Shown here: in pieces, positions 35,680 through 44,750 of the stretch | How the letters are laid out: the number at the start of each line of letters is the position of its first letter | How positions within the stretch are numbered: the first letter of the stretch is position 1 | DNA from: Lindgomyces ingoldianus | Taxonomy: Eukaryota; Ascomycota; Dothideomycetes; Pleosporales; Lindgomycetaceae | Assembly: GCF_010093535.1 (NCBI RefSeq) | Contig: NW_022985197.1 | Location: 450,029-514,028, forward strand | Length of the DNA stretch: 64,000 bases | Direction: 5' to 3' | Made by a program: the position numbers and the translations under genes | Notes under the pieces: model-generated | The model's input: only the letters and a program-made list of their open reading frames with translations | Told to the model about the DNA's origin: nothing | The model's database searches: none

Positions 35680-36763
35680 CTTATTTATGCTTTATTATTA
35701 TAAAAATAAAGAATTTTAATCCTAAACCTTTTAGTAAAATTCTTAAGAAACATTATACACATATTTTTTTAGCCTTAAGTAGGTAATTTTTTTAGTGTTT
35801 TATTATCTTTTTTTAATAAGTAGCTTTATAGACTAAGTTTAACTAGTTATAATTAATAAGTATTATGTTATTTAGTAGTAGTGTAAATTTTAAATAGCAT
35901 ATATCTAGTTTTATAGGCTTTATTAGATAATATGTTTTATAACTCTTTTCTTTACATATATAGTAACCTTAGATGCTGTAACTAAGGCCTAGCTTTTTAA
36001 AAGTAGATGTTTTTAAGCACTAGCAACTAGTAATAATAACACTTTTATATAACTAAGAATTATATACACCTCTGTTAATAGGCTAGAGATTACTATTAGA
36101 ATTGTCTTAATCTTAACTAGCTACTAGACATTATATAACTAGCTTTTAAACTATATAAATGTAGAAATTAATATAAAAACATTATAAATTATCTTTTTAT
36201 ATATTTTTAAATAAAAAAAATAAAATTACTACTTTAGCTTAGCTTTTTTAAAGTTAACTTTTAAAAAAAAGCTATTTACTTATAGATATTTAATTAGTAT
36301 TAGTAGTATATATAAAGCATATATTAAAGTTTAACTAAGCTTAAATATATACTAATTTCTTAAAAGATAAGTCTGTAATTTAAGTTGCTATTACTATAAC
36401 TACGCTTAAAATAAGTATAAATCTATCTAATATCTAGCGTATCTCTTAGTAGTTAATCTTAATTATAAATAATATTAAAGACTTAATCTAGTAGTTTAGT
36501 TATAAAGTAAGAAAACTTAGACAACATGTAACTGCTATACTATTTATTCTATATTATACTTTTAACTACCTTAGAAGAGGGCTAGTAAACTACTTTAGAT
36601 TAAAGTAGTTATAAAGTTAGTAAGCTAGTTTAAAAAAAAAAGTTAATATAAAATAAATTAGTGTTTATTATCTATACTCTATACTATATTTATTATGTTA
36701 GACTTGTCTAAGAGTAATTACTTTAACTATACTAGCACACTAGTAGGGACAGTAATAAACTAG
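35680..36763. other. AT-rich stretch without recognisable feature
   Basis: Between the right flank of element A and the left TSD of H. It has the TpA-rich, CpA-poor composition of old RIP-mutated repeats but no domain, terminal repeat or TSD could be recognised. Probably the remains of the older sequence into which A and H inserted; it continues at 38741. Confidence 0.5.
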
Positions 36764-36768
36764 GCAAG

Positions 36769-37048
36769 TGTAACAGCACAGGCAAGACAATAGGTCTAAA
36801 TGCGGTGGGAATCCACTTAGAGGCATATAGGAGTGCGTGGGGACTCGGAACCTAGGAATGCCATTGACACCTATAGGCCTTGTACAAAAGGATATTAGAA
36901 AACTACTAAGCTAGCTACAGAGGCAAGGTGCGACTAAATACATGAGGGAATAGGGGTAACAGCAGGGGTTAGGGCTAGGTCAGGGTTAGGGCTAATACAG
37001 GGGCCTTCTAGGCCATCTAAGATAGAACAATTTATAAGGATTGTTACA
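36769..37048 (-). repeat. 3' LTR of H
   Basis: TGTAACAGCACAGG...GGATTGTTACA. The first two thirds are less mutated than the partner LTR; the last third is more mutated. Confidence 0.9.
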
Positions 37049-37510
37049 CTACCCCCCTCTCTATAGACTAATAGTCCCTATTAGTAGTAATTATAGTATA
37101 AAGTACTGCTGTTATGTCCTTTGCATTCTTAAACTAAAACTAGTCTAATTTAGCTAGGTGTCCTTGCTCTAAATTATTCCTTCGCACTGCTAAAGGTGTC
37201 CTCTAAACTAAACGCCATGCGTGCGCGCCCGCTCTAGTATTAATCTGTATAGATGTCTAGCCTGTTAATAATTAAGACCTTTGTTTATTGCTATCTGTGC
37301 AGTTATTAATCTTAGGCGTGCGTTTAGTGTAGTAGCATTTAGACGTTGTTAGGGGTGCCTTAAAGGTCTCTTGCTATTATAGTAGTAGAGGTGATTTAAG
37401 GTATTATTAGAGGTTAGTAGTTAAAAGTTAGGCATTAGCAGTTGTCTCTAATCCTAATAGGTTATTAGTAGTCTCTAAGTTTCTACCTTAGCGCATTCTT
37501 TATAACTTTT

Positions 37511-37587
37511 TGTTGCGTTTGCCAAAAGGTTAACCTCCCAGCTAGCACAGCAGAAGGATATATATAGACGGATAGCTGTACGCGACA
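37511..37587 (-). repeat. 3' LTR of miniature element I
   Basis: 77 bp; differs from the partner by very few bases (CTCCCAG against CTTCCAG). Confidence 0.9.
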
Positions 37588-37731
37588 CACCCCCCAGCTC
37601 GAACCGTGGAACGAGAGAGGTGAAACATGTTGAAACAACCTCAACACCCTCCCAGCCTGAGCAGAAGAACTTAGAGACAGATCCAGTAAGGTAGCCTCTG
37701 TAATAGACGCACTGCCTAAATGCTCTTTGCT

Positions 37732-37838
37732 GAGCGTGGGAATCGAACACGCAGTGCTCCGGGATAATGCAATCCTATTGGTGGAGCAGGGGTGCGCAAA
37801 TTTTCAAGCGCTAACCATCTACACTACGCCGCGAACCG
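37732..37838 (-). other. tRNA-like segment inside element I
   Basis: On the minus strand TAGTGTAGATGG (37815-37826) fits a Pol III A box with one mismatch and TGTTCGATTCC (37739-37749) fits a B box with one mismatch, 65 nt apart. The D arm can pair (GTGT with GCGC). The T arm pairs only with a bulge, the acceptor strands do not match and no anticodon arm is convincing, so this is not called a tRNA gene. Confidence 0.4.
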
Positions 37839-37848
37839 GGCTCATAAC
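37838..37848 (-). promoter_or_regulatory. Primer-binding site of element I (half tRNA-iMet)
   Basis: The 11 bases GGGCTCATAAC on the plus strand are identical to the anticodon stem-loop of fungal initiator tRNA-Met (CAT anticodon within). They directly abut the 5' LTR, where minus-strand DNA synthesis would be primed. Confidence 0.75.
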
Positions 37849-37925
37849 TGTTGCGTTTGCCAAAAGGTTAACCTTCCAGCTAGCACAGCAGAAGGATATA
37901 TATAGACGGATAGCTGTACGCGACA
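37849..37925 (-). repeat. 5' LTR of miniature element I
   Basis: 77 bp, directly followed by TSD CTTTT. Confidence 0.9.
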
Positions 37926-38160
37926 CTTTTCTAAAGGCAATCCTAATTATAGAGGATAGAAAGTTTTAAACCTAAAGGCTTTAGTTAACTAAAGGTTAAT
38001 AGAATCTAGTCTATAGACTAAATAGTTTAATATAACAGTGTGTAAGTATTATAACCTAAACTAAATTAGACACATCTTAGAGCTTAGACATAGTTAAATA
38101 AATAATTAGTGTAATATTATAATAAAGCTGTTACTAGTAAAAGTAAGTTTTTTAATATAA

Positions 38161-38735
38161 TGTAACAGCACAGGCAAGACAATAGGTCTAAATGCAGTAG
38201 GAATCCACTTAGAGGCATATAGAAGTGCGTGGGGACTTAGAACCTAGGAATGCTATTAACACCTATAGGCCTTGTACAAAAGAATATTAGAAAACTACTA
38301 AGCTAGCTACAGGGGCAAGGTGTGACTAAATACATAAGGGAATAGGGGTAACAGCAGGGGTCAGGGCCAGGTCGGGGTCGGGGCCGATACGGGGGCCTTC
38401 CGGGCCATCTGAGATGGAACGATTCTGTCAGATTTAAGCACTGTTTCTGGGCTTCCTGAGATGAATGATGGGTTTGGATATGATGTATGGGATGATGTTG
38501 ATTGTATTGATTTATGGATCCTTTTTTCTGCTCTGCTCGTGTTGCTCGGCTTTTGTTTTTCCGGTCCGAGTCCCTCGCGCACTAGCCCTATGCGCGACTA
38601 GCTTGCAACATGCAGCAATTTGCAGCAACATACTGTTCAAGCTTATTGCTTGTACTATGTAGCAGCTTTTGTCCAGCGTTCCTCCTGTCTTGACAGTAGG
38701 TGCGCATATCTAACAGATTCATGAGGATCGTTACA
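38161..38735 (-). repeat. 5' LTR of H, interrupted by element G1
   Basis: LTR sequence 38161-38424 and 38720-38735 with the G1 element and its ATT duplication between. Without the insertion it is 280 bp, as is the left LTR. The end nearest G1 (38345-38424) keeps GC-rich, unmutated sequence. Confidence 0.88.
38425..38716. mobile_element. Small inverted-repeat element G1 (MITE-like), 292 bp
   Basis: Starts CTGTCAGAT and ends ATCTAACAG, a 9-bp imperfect terminal inverted repeat, flanked by a 3-bp duplication ATT (38422-38424 and 38717-38719). The boundary is exact because it interrupts an LTR with an intact partner. No coding capacity; the short open frames on both strands are not supported. 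The superfamily is not assigned. Confidence 0.8.
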
Positions 38736-38906
38736 GCAAGGTAGAGAATATTAGCTAGTTAAGGTGTATAAGAGTAGGTCTAGTTAGCTTATTATAAACT
38801 ACTAAGCATATTAATAGTGCTAAAATAGTTAAAAGTAAAGCTTTAGTTATATAAAAGTATCTACTCTAAGTAGTTAAATCTAATTATGTTAAAGTGCTAC
38901 TAAAAG

Positions 38907-39133
38907 TGTCTGTACGTAAGTACAGCTGTGTCTGTACACGCGTACGGCTGAATTAGGTTGCCTGAAACGTTGGCTATCTGGCCTGTGCGTTAGGGGCTAT
39001 GTGTACTTAAGAGCCCTCTTTCTTTGTACGAAGAGAGAGGGCAGTAGTCAATAACAAGAAGATCTTTGCCTGCTCACCTCTTGGTACGCCCCTTGGGCGT
39101 ACGTTCGTTCGATCGAACCTAGGTTAACCGACA
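38907..39133. repeat. Solo LTR K, 227 bp
   Basis: TGTCTGTACG...TTAACCGACA bordered by TSD AAAAG (38902-38906 and 39134-39138) with no second copy or interior. It keeps normal base composition and contains a hairpin (GCCCTCTTTC with GAGAGAGGGC, 39023-39053). It is the product expected from LTR-LTR recombination. Confidence 0.82.
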
Positions 39134-39138
39134 AAAAG

Positions 39139-39554
39139 TTTATTTTTTTAGTATTTTTAAAATAAGCTTATAATCTTATTAACCTAAAGTCTACCTCTGC
39201 TACTAGAAAAGTGCTATACTAGCTGTAATCTATTTCTAGTTATAAATACTTAAGAGCTAAGTCTTGTTACATAGCTAACTATGCTTTTACTAAAAGCTAA
39301 GGCTAGAGTTACTTTTAAGTAAATCTAGGTTAAATCTAGTAAAGTAGCACGTTTTATTTATATTAATAACAAGAACATATTCTAAAGGCCTAGTTTTTTT
39401 ATATTTATAGTTAATAAAGTTTTTATCTTACTACTTAGATTTATTTTTATACTAGTTAAGTTTTAATAAAAACTAGCTTATAAAGTTAAAAGAGCTTAAA
39501 ATGCTATAAAGTTTAGTATAGTGTTTACTTAGAAACACTTTCTTAATACTAGTG
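39139..39554. other. AT-rich stretch without recognisable feature
   Basis: TpA-rich sequence between solo LTR K and element G2. No domain or repeat boundary seen; likely older RIP-mutated repeat. Confidence 0.5.
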
Positions 39555-39557
39555 TTT

Positions 39558-40264
39558 TTGTTAGATTGAAGCACTGTTTCTGGGCTTCCTGAGATGAATG
39601 ATGGGTTTGGATNNNNNNNNNNNNNNNNNNNNNNNNNNNNNNNNNNNNNNNNNNNNNNNNNNNNNNNNNNNNNNNNNNNNNNNNNNNNNNNNNNNNNNNN
39701 NNNNNNNNNNNNNNNNNNNNNNNNNNNNNNNNNNNNNNNNNNNNNNNNNNNNNNNNNNNNNNNNNNNNNNNNNNNNNNNNNNNNNNNNNNNNNNNNNNNN
39801 NNNNNNNNNNNNNNNNNNNNNNNNNNNNNNNNNNNNNNNNNNNNNNNNNNNNNNNNNNNNNNNNNNNNNNNNNNNNNNNNNNNNNNNNNNNNNNNNNNNN
39901 NNNNNNNNNNNNNNNNNNNNNNNNNNNNNNNNNNNNNNNNNNNNNNNNNNNNNNNNNNNNNNNNNNNNNNNNNNNNNNNNNNNNNNNNNNNNNNNNNNNN
40001 NNNNNNNNNNNNNNNNNNNNNNNNNNNNNNNNNNNNNNNNNNNNNNNNNNNNNNNNNNNNNNNNNNNNNNNNNNNNNNNNNNNNNNNNNNNNNNNNNNNN
40101 NNNNNNNNNNNNNNNNNNNNNNNNNNNNNNNNNNNNNNNNNNNNNNNNNNNNNNNNNNNNNNGCAATTTGCAGCAACATACTGTTCGAGCTTATTGCTCG
40201 TACTATGTAGCAGCTTTCGTCAAGCGTTCCTCCTGTCTTGACAGTAGGTGCGCATATCTGACAG
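39558..40264. mobile_element. Second copy of small element (G2), containing an assembly gap
   Basis: The first 55 bases (39558-39612) and last 102 bases (40163-40264) match G1, ends TTGTTAGAT and ATCTGACAG, with duplication TTT (39555-39557 and 40265-40267). G1 implies only about 135 bp should be missing, but 550 N are present. Confidence 0.8.
39613..40162. other. Assembly gap (550 N)
   Basis: A run of N inside G2. The long open frames that cross it are artefacts. Confidence 0.99.
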
Positions 40265-40267
40265 TTT

Positions 40268-41286
40268 TACTATAGTAGTAATATTTTAACATATATAGGC
40301 TAGGCTTTTATGCTTTTTTTATAGCATTATAAATAGTGTTTACACACTTTATTAGTAATAGTTCTTTAAGTAATATATAAAAAAAAGTAATAAAGACTTA
40401 TTATTAAATTTAACTACTTTTTAGTAAGGTAGCACTCTTTTTACTCTCTTAAGACTTGCTTTAAAAGATAAAGATAACTAAGTTATGTTATAAGCTATAT
40501 ATGCTTTTTAATTATGTACAGCCTATTATAAGCGCATTTATAGGCAAGCAGCAGTCACTGCTGTCTCTGTAGGCGTCTTGTCTGCAGAGGAGGCGCCTGT
40601 CTCTATCAGCCCTGCAGGTCTATGTCTGCTGTCTACATTAGAGTTGTCTGCTATGTTATGTCTTATAACTACAGATATGTTGTTTTTATTAGCATATATA
40701 CTATTAGATTCTTTGTTTTTACTTAATGTTACTATGTAGTATAATAATAGTAGCTAACCTAGTCTAGTACTTATAACTAAAAGCGCCTTTTTTTTATCTT
40801 TATTTATTAGAACTTTATTATATAAATAAGTATTATTTAATATTATTTCTTTAGCTATAAATATACAGTTATGTAGGGTTTAATTTAATAGTATATTATA
40901 GAAGCAGCGTAGGTCTTAGCTTACTAAGAGTAGAGTTAGAGGAGAACTAGTGCAGCTATATTAGATAGAGGATTATAGTAATAGTAAAGCATAAAAGAGT
41001 GTATTACTAACTAAGTAAAAGCATTTAGTACTAGATATTAAACTTAACTAAGCACTTAAAAACTAATTTTTATAGTTTTATTAAGCTAAGTAAGTTATAG
41101 TTATTAATTTAATCTTATATAACTATGTCTAGCTTATATGTAGAAGTAGCTACTGTATTTACATCTAACAGTAGATAAGCAGTAATGTAGAGAAGTATAT
41201 AACACTACTTATTTTTTATTATTATATATATTTTTTCTTTTACTTTTTTTTTATTCTAGCGAAGGCTATAGTAGTAAAAAAGATGT
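40268..41286. other. AT-rich stretch, unassigned
   Basis: Mostly TpA-rich relic sequence. A short stretch at about 40535-40660 (CTGTCTCTGTAGGCGTC...) keeps higher GC and may be part of a less mutated repeat, but no partner copy is in the window. Confidence 0.45.
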
Positions 41287-41546
41287 TAACGTACTTTACA
41301 AGCGAGTTGCTTACACACCTAAGTTGCTTACTTTTGCTAAGACTCTACTATACTACTTTTCTTACACTAATGCATTCCTAACAACACTACTTAAATGTGT
41401 TAAAGAAATGTTAAATGTAGCTTACACTTTAGGCTTTTAAATAAAACATAACACTTTTTAAGCAACACGCTGCAGCTATTTATAGGGTTTTTTAAAAGAT
41501 AGTAAGTAACTAACACGCTAGACAACTTTTTTAAGCTAATTATATA

Positions 41547-42678
41547 ACGTACCTAACAGGTTGGCCGGCCACACGGGTTGGCCGGCCACTTTTGCCAAGC
41601 CCCCACTAAACTCTACCTATCTACATAATGCCTTAACAACAACACTAGATTAAATCTTCTAAAGAACGTTAGATACAGCTTACTCTTTAGGCTCTTAAAC
41701 AAGACTTAAAACTCTCCTTAGAACGCGCTGTAGCTATTTATAATGTCTCTCACACAACACTAAGCAATTAACGCGCTAGACAGCCTTTATAAGCAAAATG
41801 CTAGCCTAAATTAAGGAATCTAACTAAGCTTAAAAAGAAAGTAGTTATTAAGTACATACTTAAGCTTATTACACGCAGATTTCCCCCTAGGCTTACAGCT
41901 ATAGCTAATATAGCTAATTCCTTGCCTGTAGAGCGCAATCTAGGCTAGGTTAGCTTAAACTAGACTAGTATGTAGGTTAAGCACTGCCCTAAGTTTATAA
42001 TAAAGTTTAATTGCAAGTATAATTATAAAAGAGCACTTTATAAGAATCTAGAGGTTATCTAGGGCTAGTTTCACCTAGTAGCTAACATAAAAGCTAAGTA
42101 TAGTATCTAGAATAAAGACAGGTATAACTTTAACAAGTTAGGCTTTATAATAGGCTAGATATTAACTAGAGCAGTTGTTACAGCTTTAGAGAGACAAGAA
42201 TAGCTAAAGGCAATACAGTAAAGTAATAAGAAGTAGACAACAGTTATCTAGGGCATTAATATAACAAGGTAGGCTATAAGATTATAAAGCTTTAAGCAGT
42301 AAATAAAGCTGCTACACAACATAGATTATATAAAAGGAAGCAGATTTAGGCAGAAAGGACTTTAATAGTTAAGAATAGGGCTTGTCTAACTGCTTTAAAG
42401 GAGTTTAGAGCGCGTAGTAATAGGAAGAAGCTAAAGACGCAGGTGCGCGCTAAAGGAGGTAAGCTAAGTTAAAGGCAATGCAGGCAGTGCAATTAGACTA
42501 GGCATAACTTACATATGTGTAAGTAAGTAGCAGAAGTAGACTCTAAATAATATCTTATGTTGTATTACTCTATACAGGGCTAAAGTAGGCTGTTTTGCGA
42601 GAGAATAGGGTGGTTTTAGTAGGGGCTTGGCAAAAGTGGCCGGCCAACCCGTGTGGCCGGCCAACCTGTTAGGTACGT
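41547..42678 (+). mobile_element. Pogo-type transposon M, internally deleted, inserted in L
   Basis: 1132 bp, inverted repeats starting ACGTACCTAACAGG and ending in their complement, TA duplication (41545-41546 and 42679-42680). The 29 bp in the middle of each terminal repeat consist of two copies of TTGGCCGGCCAC 17 bp apart. The coding part is a transposase with its catalytic middle missing, hence a non-autonomous derivative. Confidence 0.9.
41610..42560 (+). pseudogene. M transposase remnant, catalytic core deleted
   Basis: Reads PRLTAIANIANSLPVERNLG (41865-41935, HTH region), D-R-Y-N-F-N-K-L-G-F (42118-42150; family YNFDEAGF, first Asp region), TTVI-x-GIN (42237), then jumps at about 42260 to the C-terminal part (LHNIDYIKGSRFRQKGL, about 42315) and a C-terminal Cys-rich motif near 42480-42530. 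About 700 bp present in L, with the second and third catalytic Asp, are absent. Confidence 0.8.
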
Positions 42679-44290
42679 TAGCTAACTTATAAAAGCTAGA
42701 TAATAATAAGAAGTAAGTAATTATTTAGCACATACTTAAGCTAAATGCGCAAGGATTTCCCCTCTAGCTAGCAGCTATAGCTAATATAGCTAATTCTTTA
42801 TATACTAAGCATAATATAAGCTATGTTAGCATAAACTAGCCTAATATATTTATTAAGTGTTACTTAAAGCTTAAAGTAAAGTTTAAGTGTAAGTATAACT
42901 ATAAAAAAGCTTTTTATAAAGATCTTATAGTAATTTAAAGCTAGTTTAACTTTATAAAGAATATTAAAGCTAAGTATAGCATTTAAGATAATAACATATA
43001 CAACTTTAATAAAATAAGGTTTATAATAGGCTAGATATTTACTAAAGCAGTTATTATAAGTTTAAAAAGATAAAGACAGCTAAAAGCAGTCTAGCTAGGT
43101 AACTAGAAGTAGACAACAGCTATTTAGAGCATTAATGCTAAAAAGTAGGCTATTTTACTTTTTATTATTTTTTAAAGTAGTAACTACCTTTTAAACTAGT
43201 ATAAAAAGGAAATTTTACTTTAAAATTAAGTTATTATAATCTCTAAGCGCAGCTAGACTACTAATTAGCTTAGTCTAGACTAGTTAAAGCACTTTAATGC
43301 GCATATAAAAAAGTGTACTATTAGTAGCTACTATCTACTAGTTATTAACAGCTATAAAAGCTATAACTTACTTTATTTTTAGTAATACTATAAAAATAAT
43401 AAAATTATTACTATTTATATACTTTTTTACTTATTACACTTTCTATAGCTACTTAATATAAGTTGTTTTACTTCTTTAAAAAAAGTGTATAAGCGCTAAG
43501 CTAAAAACCTTATATATAACTAGATTACTTATATTATAAAAATAAAGTTCTTACTATGCTTTAAAGTAGCCTATAATACTATAATTACTTTTAGTAATAT
43601 TTAAGAAGAGTTTTAAGGCGCTAGATTAGTTTCTTTTAACTTATAATAAGTTATAATAGGCCTTAATATAAAGTTACACACTTTATTACTACTACTACTT
43701 ATATATAATAAGCTTTAGTAGTTATAAACCTTAAGTAATACTTTAAAACTTAAGTTATAATTAATGCTTATAAAAATAAAAATTTAAAAGTATATACATA
43801 GTTTACTAACTTTTATAGTTAAAGTGTTTAAAAAAATTTTAAAAAGGGTAGTAATAATTATATATAAGCTAGTGTTAGTATAATAGAAAATTACTAAGCT
43901 TTAAGTAGCTAATAAAGCTACTATATAATATAAATTATATAAAAGAAAGTAGATTAAAGCAGAAAAAACTTTAATAATTTAAAAAGGCCTACACTTAATA
44001 GCTTTAAAAGAGTTTAAAGCGCGCAGTAATAGAAAGAAGGTAAAGAAGCAGGTGTAAGCTAAAGTAGGTAAGCTATTCTAAAGGCGCTGCAGATAGTGCA
44101 ATTAGACTAGGCATAACACGCAAATGTATAAGTAAGAAGCAGAAGTAGTATCTAAATAATATTCTAGGCTATACTGTACTATATAGTGCTAGAGCGGGTT
44201 GTTATAGGCTATAATAGAGTTTGTTAGGGTGGGGTCTTGGCAAAAGTAAGCGACTCAGGTGTGTGAGCAACTCGCCTGTGAAGTACGTTA

Positions 44291-44750
44291 GCTAAATAAC
44301 TACTAATAAAGTAAACTTAATAAATTACTTACTATACTAAAGGTTAATACTTAATGTAATTTTTTATAGTTTAAGAACTAAAAGTGTTTTATAGTAGTAA
44401 TAATATATAGCGCACTATATTTAGCGTAATAGAATGTAGTAGTTATAGATGTTCTTAGAGGGGGAGTTTTTAAAGGGGGTTCTGTGTAGTGTGTAAAATT
44501 AGGGTATAGATAAGTTTTTTTTTGCATATGTTTAGATTTTTAATGCCTTTAAGCTATTTAGATTTTATTAAAAATAAGCTTAATTAAAACTTACTATAAA
44601 TTTATATACTATATTAAATTTTAAAAGCTGTTAATAATAAACTTATTATACTATTATAAATTATAATATTATATTTAGCTTTTAAAGTAGGTTAATTTAT
44701 AGAGAAAATTACAAAAGTCCCTTAGACAGCTAAGGAGAGAAACGCTACTA
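44291..44750. other. Right edge of the AT-rich block
   Basis: AT-rich sequence without recognisable element. Composition changes within about 100 bp around 44720-44800 to gene-like sequence. An inverted repeat pairs GCTAAGGAGAGAA (44728-44740) with TTCTCTCCTTACG (44830-44842), possibly a small mobile or relic element. Confidence 0.5.

Larger units (their letters stand above)
37511..37925 (-). mobile_element. 415-bp miniature LTR element I with half-tRNA-iMet primer site
   Basis: Direct repeats of 77 bp (37511-37587 and 37849-37925), beginning TGTTGCG and ending CGCGACA, flank 261 bp; the whole is bordered by the 5-bp TSD CTTTT (37506-37510 and 37926-37930). On the minus strand a run of six G (37590-37595) adjoins the 3' LTR as a polypurine tract. 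Immediately after the 5' LTR the minus strand reads GTTATGAGCCC, exactly complementary to GGGCTCATAAC (37838-37848 on the plus strand), the anticodon arm of initiator tRNA-Met. This is the half-tRNA priming arrangement known from copia-type elements. No protein is encoded. It is nested in H. Confidence 0.88.
36769..38735 (-). mobile_element. Non-autonomous LTR element H
   Basis: Two 280-bp LTRs (36769-37048; 38161-38735 once the G1 insertion is removed) and TSD GCAAG (36764-36768 and 38736-38740). A pyrimidine tract TACCCCCCTCTCT right after the left LTR is a polypurine tract on the minus strand, so the element is in minus orientation. The interior is only about 1.1 kb, 0.69 kb without the nested element I, and shows no gag or pol similarity. 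Confidence 0.88.
41360..44170 (+). pseudogene. L transposase remnant (split by M)
   Basis: Segments 41360-41544 and 42681-44170. It is homologous to the M transposase from the GxxxIYN start region (GCAGCTATTTATA at 41470) onward. It includes I-Y-N-F-N-K (about 43000; family IYNFDE), the TTVI-x-S-I-N-A block (about 43115) and, unlike M, the middle catalytic part: ISSHYLLVINSYKSYNLL (43320-43375; family LLIDGHESH) and the Thr/Pro-rich LLNISCF-like stretch at about 43450. A C-terminal Cys-rich knuckle is near 44085-44140 (CNCARHNTQMC-like pattern). Frames are broken. Confidence 0.75.
41289..44288 (+). mobile_element. Pogo/Fot1-type transposon L, split by element M
   Basis: Terminal inverted repeats of more than 50 bp (start ACGTACTT at 41289; end AAGTACGT at 44288) and TA duplication (41287-41288 and 44289-44290). 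Without M (41547-42678 plus TA) it is about 1866 bp, the usual size of this type and close to F (1850 bp). The interior is one degenerate transposase on the plus strand. Confidence 0.88.

Noticed and set aside
36967..36995. Telomere-like TTAGGG motifs
   Set aside because: The partner LTR of element H reads TCAGGG and TCGGGG at the same places, so TTAGGG arose by C-to-T change; not a telomeric array.
37732..37838. A genuine tRNA gene on the minus strand
   Set aside because: A and B boxes are present, but the acceptor strands do not pair, the T stem needs a bulge and no anticodon arm is convincing.
37475..37969. Overlapping 91- and 80-codon frames on opposite strands
   Set aside because: They span the LTRs of miniature element I, are non-homologous to any domain and exist only because this stretch is GC-rich.
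39529..40275. Four open frames of 200-225 codons
   Set aside because: They consist almost entirely of the N gap.
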